Source: Anastatus disparis (lineage: Eukaryota > Arthropoda > Insecta > Hymenoptera > Eupelmidae). From it: 64,000 nt of DNA. Below the pieces are notes generated by a model. It did not search any database. It worked only from the letters and a program-made list of their open reading frames with translations, and was not told where the DNA came from. The number at the start of each line of letters is the position of its first letter. The stretch's first letter is position 1. Positions 25,273-36,471 of the stretch are shown piece after piece. Position numbers and translations under genes: made by a program. Location: assembly GCA_017163975.1 (NCBI GenBank), contig JAFFSR010000221.1, positions 7,998,001 through 8,062,000 of the forward strand. The letters are read 5' to 3'.

Positions 25273-27980
25273 CATGTCAAAAAAGAAAAGGCCTTAATTA
25301 ACTGTAAAGCCTGTGCGATCTTTTATTATGAGTGCATATACGTATGTACAATATTTTTTTTTTAGATTCCGCACTTGTAATTTTAAAATGCTAACGTTTC
25401 AAGTGAACATTGTTTTTATTTTTATTTTAATGAAGAAAAGACAGAGCAGCCTTGAGTTTCGATCCTTATTCTTTTTTTTTTTTTTAATAAGCGTACATAT
25501 TCAAGGTCGGAGAGTTTTAAGTGGTTTATTTTGCTAAGGATTGTTTATTAAATAAAATGATATTGAATATTCGAGATATTAATAAATTTATTACTGGCTA
25601 CAGATTGTTTATAAAGCTTTGATAAAATAACTTTGTAATAGCGATTACTTTACTTAACTGCTTACGAAAAATGTTTAGTGAATATCGACAACAATGCAAT
25701 TATTATTTTTAAATTGTTTCATAATTGATTACTAAAAAATTGAAAAGAAAATGTAGCAAACAGTAGATTAATATCAATAAATTAAATCAAAAAATTTTTT
25801 AACATTATCGCATTTTTTTATAAAATGTATTGATTAAAATTATTATTAACTGCTGGCAAATACAATGACCTCGTGCAATGAAATTTCTTTCAATCACATA
25901 TGCATTCGATAACGGATTAAATTCTTAATGAAAAAAAATGTAAATACTGGCATAGTTTAAATTAAATGATTTGCCCAGCATACGTATGAAATGATAGGTG
26001 AAATAAAATTTTAAGTATTTTGAAAATTTCAAGACGGCCGATAATATGTTAAACGAATTGCAGGGGGCATAAATCCCTAAACAATAATCATCAATAAAAT
26101 AAAATCTTCCGAATGTTTGAAGTAATTGAAAATCAAAGATAGCAGTGTTTTATACACGCTAAATATACACGTATAACGAACGCGAGAAAGAGAATGATTG
26201 AACAATTGTAAAAATTCCAGGAAGAGGGAGTATTCCCCCCTATCTCCTCACCCTTTTGAATTCAGCATTGAAAATCTGCGTAATTAACTATCGGAATGTT
26301 AGAACAAGAGAATCAAGAGAAAGAGCGTGCATTTCAATCCGTGAAAAAACGAGAGAGAGGCTCGATTAAAAAAATTTAAGCACTGGACCAATATCATCCC
26401 AACGCTTGTATTGTAACAATGAGAATAAAATTTTTTTTTTTATGGAGCGCTGCAGGTTGGTGATCGTCATTTTTTAGATGAAAATATGTTCATTGGCTCT
26501 CGCTTTGGTTATGAAAAAAAAAATCAATCAAATATTTATTTTAAATCTCTGAATACGTTAACGAAAAAATTTATTTCGCGCTCGCATACGTACAAGAATT
26601 TTTTTATATTCCATTTGGTTACAGCACAAAATTTTACACATAAGTATGCAAAATATTTAAAAAAAAGTACGTTATAGAGATTTTTCCGATCAATTTTAAA
26701 AATCAAATATTTACACGTTTTACATTAAAAAATTTTTTTAATTAAAAGAGAAAAACGATTTAAATAATTTTTTTACAAGCAATAAACAATTTTAATAAAA
26801 TTGATTAAAAGCGTATTGAAAAATTTCATTAAAAAAAAAAAACAATAACAACAAAAATTTTAATTAATTATCCAATTTGATTTAGGTTTCCATTTCGAAG
26901 CTTTAATAACAATAACATCAAGGGAAATAATGAAATCGCTGTAAATAATGATTAAACGCAATTAATGTTAAAAAGGGAGCTCGTATAATACTACTGCGAG
27001 AAGAAGAAGATAAAATGAAAAAGGAAGAGCCAAGAAGAAGAAGAGTATAAGGGAGAGTTTCGAGAAAGAGAAAGATAATATACGTAACGCGAAACTAACG
27101 TAGCCCAAGCGGTAGAAATTTATATGACTAATACGCCGGCTGGGGGTCTCAATATCGGCAACACACATATACAAAATTTTCAATGAATCCAAGTATCATA
27201 GACTAATATATAAAGAGAAACGTGTATAATATAAAAGAAGAAGGAAAAAAAAGGATCAAGTTAAATATCGCAATATCACGAAATGTAGAAATGTTAATAT
27301 AATAAAGTTTTGAATGAAATTTTGGTAAATCTTCCCCTTTTGTAATACATATAGATTCGGCAACAAGTGTGACGAAGGGAAAATTTTAGCTGTGTTATAC
27401 GTATATACGATTATTTTGATGTTCCGGGTTATGTACTATTCATGATCGCACAAAAGCTATTCATGAGCTGCTAAACTTCATTTCTTATCGTAATTAGCTT
27501 GTTTTCAAAATTATTTTATACATTTCCGACTGTATTTAGGATTACATTTTCTACATTATTTTCTTCTTTCAAATCATAACAATCAATGTATTCACTTATT
27601 ACTTTTCATTAGTTTAATAATCAACAAAAAAATTAAATAAAATTTTTCCAAATAAAAGGAATGAAATGAATTTTAAATCTGAAACTCTTTATTAATACGC
27701 TAGAAAGAAATATGTTTCTAATAAAACTCCAACAAAATGACTTAATACTATTATAATATTATTGTCTGAAGGAAAAAGAGAAAAAAAAATTGCCACGATT
27801 CATATTTACTTCGCAAATATAACCCCCAACACGATAAGACACTTGGCGCCAATAAATCAGCGCCTTGGATTCGTCGTAACTGACAGAAAAATCCCGAAGC
27901 CATAAATAATTCAGTACTCGTACTAGTAAGTCCATGTTGTATACACCGAAAGCAAAATACGACTTCTTTCCTTTTTTTTT

Positions 27981-28101
27981 GGATCGTACCAAAAAAAAGA
28001 AAAGGAGAGGGGTTAAAGTCTCTAATCTTTTCTTTGGAACGTAACAAAAAAAAGAAGAAAAAGAAAGAGAAAGAAGAACAAGAGGGTTTAGATTCTCTTT
28101 C
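27981..28101 (+). repeat. imperfect tandem duplication, about 55 and 66 bp
   Basis: Copy 1 begins GGATCGTACCAAAAAAAAG at 27981. Copy 2 begins GGAACGTAACAAAAAAAAG at 28036, immediately next to it. Each continues through a GA-rich tract, then GAGGGGTTAAAGTCTCT (copy 1) or GAGGGTTTAGATTCTCT (copy 2), and ends near TTTTCTTT or TTTCG. Copy 2 carries extra AAAGAGAAAG-type units. Replication slippage or a local duplication would explain this. Confidence 0.7.
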
Positions 28102-28409
28102 GTAGAAATTCGCGAAAGTATAAGCACACCTGCAACTCTTTCACTTCCATCAGACTTAAATACTTTAATACTTAATTCCATTTTCGCCTCTAATTAGACT
28201 TTAGCTCTCCTTCTTCTTCTTCATCTTTCTTTTTTTATTAAGGGATGCATATTTCAGATGGCGTTTTTATTATGCCTATCGTTCGACCTTTTAATACCTA
28301 TTCAACCCTGTTTTCTTCTTTTGTAGCATGTATATACAAGGTTATAGAGGGAGTTTGACGAGGCTTTAAAAAAAATTAGCCTCCTCTCCCTTTGCCAAAA
28401 ATAAAAATT

Positions 28410-28432
28410 TATATATATATATATATATATAT
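28410..28432 (+). repeat. (TA)n microsatellite
   Basis: About eleven TA units. The end coordinates are approximate. Confidence 0.85.
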
Positions 28433-31400
28433 GCTATGTATATTAGCGCGAAGCGAAGAAATCTCTCGCACCCCTTTAGCTCGAGGCTTGTTTCTTTAGG
28501 TTCTTTTTCTTGCTCTTATTCACTTCGGGCAGCTCTGCTCCTCGTATTGTTCCAAGGATTAAAGTATACGGAAGTGTAATTTCTTTCTAGAAACATATCT
28601 ATATGTATAAATAAAGTTGAAGGGCTGATGCGTAAGCTTAAAAACTCGTGCGTGTATATATACGGCTATGAAATATATAAAGTTCGAGAAAAAGAGATGA
28701 GAAAAAAAATATAAAGTAGCAGATTTTTCGCTCGATTTCCTTTAGCTTAGATTTTACACTGCCGGTTGTGCGGATAAACTGAAAATATTTTCAAGTGGAA
28801 AAAAGGAACGAAATATTATGCGTATAGGAAAAATACAAACGTCGGTTAATTTTCACCGTTTTGCCTCAAGGGCAGGATATGAAACAAAATAAAGGAGTTT
28901 AGATTTATAAGATGAGAAGGCGGAAAGCATCGAATTTTTTTTTGTGTTTTGACGTTACAATTATTTTTTATGAAATATTTTTTCGATAAATTTTTGTATT
29001 TTTGCGGGAATGTCGTTTGAATCATAAAAATAAAGATATATTTCATAATAAAATAATTCCTAATTGTTTAAATTATAATTTCAATTCAATCTGATTTAAA
29101 AAAAAATCAATTATTAAAAAAAATAATAAATCGATAAATTTAAAGAAAGAAAAGAATATTTAATATTTCGTGAATTTCAGAAAGATAAGATACTGAATTA
29201 TAATCTTTAAGCCAATCCAGACTTGTCATTCCATGTATAAGGCTATATATTTTCTATGTATAGCGTAGACGTAAAAGACTAAGGGTATATAAATTTTAAT
29301 AAGCTTTGGCTAGCTCACTTGAACCCTTTGAACCAACTGAAATGAACGAATTAAAAGTTTCTCTCGTTCTCGCGCGATGGGGCTACGTCAAACTCTATAC
29401 ACTATATACATACGTATATTGCGTTACGTGTGAAAAAGAGAGGAAAAAGTCTATATTCATATAAAAGTGTAAGAAGAAAAAGAGACGGGAAGTTATAGAC
29501 GAAGCTTTTAGTGGTCTCGCGGTTGACATTTCAACTCATTGGATGAAAATGACAGAGAAAAAGAAGAAGAGAGAGCTCAACGATTTCACCGCGAAATTAC
29601 GGAAGTTTCGTCGTTGAAAACTACGACAACGGCAAAGGTCGGCTTTTGAATTTCTTATGGACGACGAGGCGTAAAAGCGACTGGAGAAAAAGGGGTGCAC
29701 GGACTCGTGTAATTTTTGATAAAAAAATGAAGATTTTTTTTTAATGGCTTTTAGTCTTTTGAAAGGATTATCGTTAAGTTTTATTAGAATTGTTTTTCAG
29801 CCTCAATTGTAGATTTTACTAATCAAGATTCTTAATGGAAAAGTACTTTATAAGCTTTTTTATTAAAATCAATTTGTTTGTTATATTTACAATTATTTAA
29901 TAAGATAGTATTATACTGAACTATTCTATTAGAATTATTAATTAAATATAATTAACATAATTAATAAAAATAAAATATTTAAATACCCTTTTTTCAGCAA
30001 ACAAGAAGACAAAAGAGAAGAAAATTCGTGAAAACACCCCAGAAGCAACTTTGTGTTTTCATTAAGAAACGGTCCGTCAAGAAAGAAAATCCCGCAGGAT
30101 GGTTAATATCCAGCAAACAGCTATGTATATACATTGTTATTTGGCATGCATCATCTTTAAAACATGGCCTAGCGCGAACAAGCTCGCGCGGGCGCGACTA
30201 AGATTTCAATTAAAACAACCCCCCTTATATACAAAGAGTAGAAAAGGGAGTTATGAGGATTAGTAGTACGAATCCACGACTGTCTTACTTCCCCTTTCTA
30301 TACATATCTTCAATAAGAAAGAAAGAGAAAGAACGAGCCAGTTATGACTTGGCATAAATATCAACGTAAATTGCCAGCTCTAAGACATGCAAAAATACAT
30401 GTGCGCCTTTGCCCAAAGAAAACCCGTTCACCAAAGTTTTCCCTGAGAATTAGACGATTCTGCATTTATGAACTTTAAATAGTCTGGAATTTGGTGTATA
30501 TGAGGTGACAAAATTCTCAAAGATATTACTTTAGATAGAAGATAGAAGTAATGAATTTTCCTATGAGCTTACATTTATGTCAAATAATAATTAAAAAAAT
30601 CAATTTTTCAATTTATAATAAATATCATTTTTAATTGGTAAAAATTCTCATTACCATATACTATACAAGAAATATTAAAATCATTTGAATATTTATAATT
30701 TATTAATCGCAGAGGAAAAATATTTAGCACATCTTTTGATCTCCATTAAAAGTCCCATATAATTTCTAAAGAAACGTCAGTCTCATATCTATTTGAGCCT
30801 TAATTTGCAGTACAAATCTCCTCTTCCATTTTATCAGTTACAGCGAGTCTTTTATATACATTTCTAACCATAACAATCAAGCGTATCGAATTTTCCTCTA
30901 GCTTTTACTGGTAAGAACAGTAGAAAATTTTCCAAGCAAAGCACATTTGCAGAGAACGAGAGAAAAGGTATAACGGTAAGCAAGATGAAAATCATATTCT
31001 GAAATCATAATTAACAGAATTATTCGAGAAGTAACTCGATACATTCTATATAGCCTTATATATAAGAGAGCGGGAAATAAGGGAAGGTTTGAGTTTGTTC
31101 GTTTTGGCAAAAGGGAGAGACGGCAAGTAAAGGTTTTAGAGAACTCAGGGCTTTACATCTAAGAAGGGTTGCTTCCTACCTATATTACCATCTTTCTCGC
31201 ACGAATACTCCTCGTTCTCCCAGCGCTGCCTTCATATATACCAAATTTCATACGATTATTCGTTATTCGCTATTTCAAATTTTAACTAATGTACATATAA
31301 TGCTCAATACATTTTAATGAGGATTCGCTTTTAAATAAAATTTCATTTTTTATTTTTCTCATATTTTTCTAAAAGGTGAATATAAAAATAGCATGATGAA

Positions 31401-31690
31401 TTTCTAAATAGTAATAAATTTTTAGAAAAATGAACAATATATTTTTAATAAATTCAAAAGTAAATGAAAAATTGATATTTATAGTTATATTATTAAAAAA
31501 ATTTCATCATTCCTTAGCCATCTCACTCTATAGGCAATCTTCATGTATCTTTTCCTCTAAATCTTTAGCCCATCCTCCTTACATGTACGAAGTTTTGTAC
31601 CCTCCTATATACTAACCATAGTTGTCGGCGATACGCGAAATGTTGTACTTCACTTACGACAAGAACGACAACGAGAGCGCGAGAGAGCTT

Positions 31691-31702
31691 AGAGCGCGCT
31701 CT
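31691..31702. repeat. perfect 12-bp GC-rich palindrome
   Basis: AGAGCGCGCTCT is fully self-complementary and lies just downstream of a GAGAGCGCGAGAGAGC stretch, so several alternative stems are possible. It could be a dimeric protein site. No factor can be named. Confidence 0.7.
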
Positions 31703-32464
31703 GGGGTGAAATTAAACGACGAGTGAATATTCTCTACTCTACATATAAATATATGTATACACAAAGAACTAAGAATGTAAGAGAGAGCCCACGAAATTCT
31801 CGTGAAATTGCTTCTGCCTTATTCAGAGCCCTAATCATTCCCTCCACATATAACGTATACATATACATGTACGTTTTACGTCTTACGTCATTTTGCTGGC
31901 TGGAACGTTTATTTCTTTGTAAGAGTGTAAGAGCATAAGCGTTAAGGTGAAATTTAACTTACGCGCAATGTATATGTGCTGTGTATACGCTAAGGTATCG
32001 TTTGTAATATAATTTGCATACATGATATTTACCTTACAAGATAAGTGGATCAGACAGAATTCAACTTGACAAAGTCTAAGGATTTAAATTATTATTTTTG
32101 CTATTGAGATATTAATATTTTTTTTTTAAAGTTCCATTATAAACCAAATAGTTTTCTATGAATTAAAAAAACTTTATTTTTTATTCAATATTTTATTATT
32201 TATAGAACGAACTATTGCTTGTGTAATTTTACCATTGTATTTTATAACCATATGTTAGAAATAGCATTTGTGACCGCAAGATAAACGTTGAGAAAACAAG
32301 GAAAACGAATTCTGCATGTGTACGCATACAAATGAGAAATGAATATCAGAGATTTGGCCACCCTATTGCGTATAAGAAAACATGAGCTACAAGGGTAGTC
32401 ATCGAAGCGTAAAGTTCGCGTGAAGAAAATCCGAAAAATCTAAACGGACCACCCTCAATACTTG

Positions 32465-32480
32465 AAAAAAAAAAAAAAAA
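32465..32480 (+). repeat. poly(A), 16 nt
   Basis: Uninterrupted A16. No retroposon head was recognised upstream. Confidence 0.9.
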
Positions 32481-33566
32481 CATAACACAAAAGGTGCAAG
32501 AAGACAAAATCCGACAAAGTGACATGAATCCTCTAATACCTTGAAAGAAAAAAGAAAGTACTTTTGTAGATGAGAAATAGATATATAACATTGGCGTGTG
32601 AAATTTGTAAGCTCAAAAATCCATCAGATCAATCTCTTTTTGTAAAAAGAGTTACGGATGCGCAAGGAAACAGTGGCACCTATTTTCTTTCTCATTCAAG
32701 ACATTCCATTCTTTAAAGAGAAAAAGAATGGAAATAAAAAGAAATAAGTCAGCCGAGCGAGAGAAGACATCACGCGCCTTAAAGGTGCGCAAATGGAAAA
32801 TGAAAAGCCGATGAGTAAGTGCAACTACATGACTAAAAGAAAGAGCATTAAAAAAAAGAAAAAGAAAAAGATATCTAAAAGGAGGCGACGAACGAGATGT
32901 TGAGAAGAGCCAAGAGGGCGTTAACTGAACTTTAATGGAGATCATAGATAAAATGCTATGTAGTATATGAAGTATAGTTAGGCTGCCGGCTGCGCTTACC
33001 GCTACTTCAATGAGGACTTAGGATTACGTCAAAAAATCTTGTCTATATCTTCTTATATTGCTTTACCTGTATATTATATATCTATAGTCTTTTTATAAAC
33101 GATCATGTCTCTCTCCGTCTCTTTTTCATTTTTTCTTTTCTTTCCTTTTTTTTCAAAGGCCTATACACTCGCATTTATTGCTTAACTCTATGAAGCTCGT
33201 AGGTATGTTTAATAAATTTTTTCTTTTAATAGCTTTAAATCTTTTGTTTTAATTGAACGCAATTGACTTTTATAAATGTTTACAATTATTAATTATAAAA
33301 TTTTAAACGAAATTAAAAAGATCAATGTCAGTCAAAAAGTAGCCGTGCATCAGCTTTTAATGCTTTAATTATGTAGATAATAATACTAAAAATTATAAAT
33401 TTGAGGAAAAATAAACAAGGCAGAATTTTTTTTAAATTTTATTTAACATCGCTGTATTTATGCTATAATTGTGATGCTAATTACGATGGAGGTCTTCAAT
33501 GTGTTTGTGAACAAAGCGCATGTATCGTAATACAGTGGTGCTTATATCAATCGAACGCCGAGAGCG

Positions 33567-33578
33567 GGATTCGAACTC
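33567..33578 (-). promoter_or_regulatory. Pol III B box of SINE copy A
   Basis: GAGTTCGAATCC matches the B-box consensus GGTTCGANTCC except at the first positions. It is the block that the second copy lacks. Confidence 0.8.
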
Positions 33579-33609
33579 GAGTCCTCGAGATTATGAATCC
33601 ATCGCTCTA

Positions 33610-33621
33610 CCAACTGAGCCA
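33610..33621 (-). promoter_or_regulatory. Pol III A box of SINE copy A
   Basis: TGGCTCAGTTGG matches the tRNA A-box/D-arm consensus, at normal tRNA spacing (31 nt) from the B box. Confidence 0.8.
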
Positions 33622-33649
33622 CTGTCGACCTCAATGTGATGATGAAAGT

Positions 33650-36190
33650 ACATTTCGTTTCTCTTTTATCATTGTTATAAAAATACTTCTTTTATTTACA
33701 ATAACTGCATCTCTTCCTTTTATTTATTCTCGAACGCTCAAGTACAAATGTTTAGACTTCTTTTCTCCTTTCTGTAGATTGCTATACTCTGTCGCCTGTT
33801 TAAAATAGTATTAACAATAACATTACACGTGTCGTAGGATTCAGCCATACGATAAAATTCAAAGGTATAGTGGAAAAAAGCGATTGTTAAAAGTTGTAAA
33901 AAAACGTATCATTGTACGATCTATAGAATAGTCTCAATGATTTTTATCTAAGTACATATATACTTTTCTTAACGCCTTTCGTTTACGCCGACAAGAATTC
34001 AACGACAGATGTTTATTTTTTTTCTTTCTTAATTGTATCACGTCTTTATGGTATGTCTTTTGAGATCACGCTACAATTATGGATAACGTGTCAAAGTTTA
34101 ATGGGACATAATAGCGAGAAGTATATTAAGGAAAAGCAAATCGAGTCTTCAATGTATTCTATATAAATGTAGTAAGTATTAATTTCGTATATCTTGATAA
34201 AGAAATATCTAATTTTTTCATAATTCTCTAGAGCGTAAAGTTCTGAGATCGTGTATTGACTATAATAATGAAAATTTGTCAAGATAATGGAAAAATAAGT
34301 GTTATTGCTTTTCAAAAGATTTATGTTATACAAGTTGATTTATAAGAGAAAATTATTTTGTGTATTTCTATTTTTCTTATTGCTGTAATATAAATCTTTC
34401 ATAAAATATACTGAAAACATCTTAATAAAAAAAATAATGAAAATTTTTATGCGTATGCAAAATAATGTCTAGAAATATAATAAAAACTTAACAAAATGAA
34501 CCCATTAAAATGATTTAAAAAAATATGAATGCTTTTTATAGTCTCATATCCTGCTTAAAACCAGAGAATAATTCGCATCCGGGACGTTTTCATTCCTACC
34601 ACAAGGATTGCCCGAATGTCACCCTCGCAATCTTCCACTCGCAGTCAGTTGGAAAAAAGCTCTCTTTTTCTCTACCCTTGAAAAAAAAAAGAAAATAAAA
34701 GCTAAAGTCTAACGACCCCTCTCCGGAAAAAGGCAAATCTCTCTAACAATAAGTATGCCCCTTTTCTCTATTTCCATTCCTCTTTCTCCTTTTTTTTCCT
34801 CTCATTTTCTCGCTTTCGCACGACTGCAAGCTCAACAAGTCGAATAAAAAGCTCATAAATAAAAGGCGCCAGCAGTAGTATTCCCATTCTCCTTTTCCAA
34901 CTATATATATATTCTCTCTGTCGGAAAAGCCACTTGCGCGTTTCTGCGAATGTCCCCGCGGACACCTGTTGCTTCTACAATCCCATTCCTCTTCTCTCTT
35001 TATATATACGTATATATAACTGCGAATCCACTTGAAATGAGAGGGCGAGGAAAATCCGCTTGATACTCCTATACGTTTGTCATTGTATATACGTGCATAC
35101 AGACACGAATATATGTATAGACAGAGCGAAGACACGCGATTACCTTCCCCTTTTATCCATTTCCAGTTGAATGTTTAGTACCGCGTACAATGCTAATATA
35201 TATATACACACACGTATAACCGGGGTCGGTGAAAGAGCGTGAGTAATGTTTCTCCGTTTGCTCGTTTCAAACTTCAAATGCTTTATTATACTAACGAGCT
35301 GTAATGTTTGCTGATTTCTCATTGACTCTTTTATTCCCATATTATATCCGTCTATATGAATACTCATTCTCGTTTTAATTGATTTCACCGAGTTTAAATG
35401 GGTAAATTAAATTTTTAATCATCAAAGCTTTGAGAATTCAGATTTCCGAGAGTGATAACCTGATTTAATGATTGTATTATATCACTTTAGATTATTTTAT
35501 TAATTTTAATTTAGTTATAATAATTTAATAAATTTTTGTTGAATGAAAAAATTAACACGAATGACAAATTATAAAAAAGAGAAGTATAATCTTAAAAATA
35601 GATACCGTTAATTTTAATTTTTTGTTTCAAAAAACCATAATAAATCAAAACTATCCAAAGACAATATACTCAATGACAAAGCAAACACAATCCATCCCAA
35701 ATTACACACAAAAAAAATATGATAAACCACAAGATAAAGACGTAAAGTCTCGCGATAATTCAAACTTAAATATAAAAGAATGAAAGAAAAAAATGAAGCT
35801 AAAAATAAAGGATAATCAACTCAATCCAGCAGAACGAGGCGTAAATAAACGTAATATAACGTTAAACCCACACAGACTCGAAAGAGAATGGAATCCGTGG
35901 AACGCTCAAACTGCCATCTAATTACACGCAGACAAGAAACTAAACGCAAGCGGTGAATTTAACTCTCCCTCTCTCTTTTTTACCTCCTTAAATTTATTTC
36001 ACTGGTATATCATATACACAAGAGCGCGTGAAACGGGTGATAATTTTGAAAACGCGACAAATATTTCGGTTATTTTATCATACCTACACCACACCTAAAA
36101 CTTTCTGTATATATGGACAAGAATATTTCAATTCATTGATGAATATATAACACATCTTGACCCTTACGTTTTTTTATATATGTATATATC
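33650..36190. other. non-coding DNA between SINE copy A and the MITE
   Basis: No gene recognised. AT-rich segments centre near 34450 and 35500. A pyrimidine-rich stretch lies at about 34655-34810, and the 20-bp palindrome at 35000-35019 is listed separately. Open frames at 34743-35388 (minus) read Lys/Arg/Glu- and Ser-rich sequence from the complement of pyrimidine tracts and are not called. Confidence 0.6.
35000..35019. repeat. perfect 20-bp palindrome TTATATATACGTATATATAA
   Basis: Self-complementary about the CG at 35009-35010. It is the longest member of the recurrent TATACGTATA class in this window. Confidence 0.8.
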
Positions 36191-36196
36191 TATATA

Positions 36197-36467
36197 CAGG
36201 GTGATTGGATAACATCGATACATATTTATATCATTGGATCCAGCGCAATAAGCTGACTCCGAAAAAAATAATAAGAATTTTTTTTTAATTTTACCAATGT
36301 ATTGCCAATATATTGGCGATATTGGAGAAAATTTTACCAACACATTGCGAATATATTGGCGATATATTGGTAGGATTAAAAAAAAATTTATATTATTTTT
36401 TTCGGGATCAGCTCATTGCGCTGAATCCAACGATATAAATATGTACCAATGTTTCCCAATCACCCTG
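36197..36467. mobile_element. fold-back MITE, 271 bp
   Basis: The ends are CAGGGTGATTGG and its exact complement CCAATCACCCTG. The arms stay complementary inward for about 115 bp. My hand alignment gives about 15 differences, mostly transitions, so about 87% identity. Both sides are flanked by TATA (36193-36196 and 36468-36471), consistent with a TA target duplication as made by Tc1/mariner-type transposases, or with a 4-bp TATA duplication. The centre holds repeated CCAATATATTGG-like units. There is no transposase frame, so it would depend on an element elsewhere. Transcribed, it would form a long, nearly continuous hairpin. Confidence 0.88.
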
Positions 36468-36471
36468 TATA

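Larger units (their letters stand above)
17001..27000. other. non-coding AT-rich DNA with purine/pyrimidine blocks
   Basis: No gene recognised. AT-rich segments centre near 17000, 18450, 19300, 20500, 21650, 22900, 24130, 24700, 25700 and 26750. Pyrimidine-rich blocks lie at about 21160-21265 and 22255-22395, and purine-rich blocks at about 23400-23610 and 24287-24316. The 127-codon frame at 20801-21184 encodes Lys/Arg/Glu-rich, then serine-rich sequence from a GAA/AAG run and a CAG repeat, so I do not call it a gene. Confidence 0.6.
27001..33400. other. non-coding AT-rich DNA
   Basis: No gene recognised. AT-rich segments centre near 27600, 29080, 29900, 30600, 31370, 32150 and 33270. Purine-rich blocks lie at about 27000-27080, 28040-28085 and 32690-32920. 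The longest open frame of the window (minus strand, 27759-28181, 140 codons) runs through the duplicated purine tract at 27981-28101, has no recognisable domain and is not called a gene. Confidence 0.6.
33426..33632 (-). mobile_element. tRNA-derived SINE, copy A (207 bp)
   Basis: Read on the minus strand, the element starts near 33632 with GAGGTCGACAG and has a Pol III A box (TGGCTCAGTTGG, 33621-33610) and B box (GAGTTCGAATCC, 33578-33567). It continues into an unrelated body of about 140 bp and ends in TTAAATAAAATTTAAAAAAAA. The head resembles an elongator tRNA-Met, with loop TTCATAA and thus anticodon CAT. Its anticodon and T stems are badly mismatched, so it is not a working tRNA gene. The body aligns along its length with the copy at 47895-48058, which defines a family. 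SINEs of this type are transcribed by Pol III and copied by a partner LINE reverse transcriptase. No target-site duplication is visible here, suggesting an older insertion. An open frame across it (33401-33808) is spurious. Confidence 0.88.

Noticed and set aside
24877..25275. 132-codon minus-strand frame with hydrophobic stretches
   Set aside because: Phe/Leu/Tyr-rich sequence arises from the complement of poly-purine and TATA repeats. No recognisable family.
27759..28181. 140-codon minus-strand open frame, the longest in the window
   Set aside because: It spans a duplicated purine tract with few stop codons in this frame. It has a Phe/Leu/Ser/Lys-rich composition and no domain.
30440..30450. 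TCCCTGAGA, the start of miR-125
   Set aside because: Only about nine nucleotides match, expected by chance in this length. No hairpin seen.
33060..33075. Minus-strand TATACAG|GTAAAG junction
   Set aside because: It lacks a pyrimidine tract before the CAG, so it is a poor acceptor.
33540..33630. Functional tRNA-Met(CAT) gene on the minus strand
   Set aside because: A and B boxes are present, but the anticodon and T stems are mismatched, the acceptor stem fits only with an extra base, and the sequence continues into a SINE body repeated at 47895-48058.
33401..33808. 135-codon plus-strand open frame
   Set aside because: It runs straight through SINE copy A. The peptide (with GIRTRVLEI..) is the tRNA-like head read backwards.
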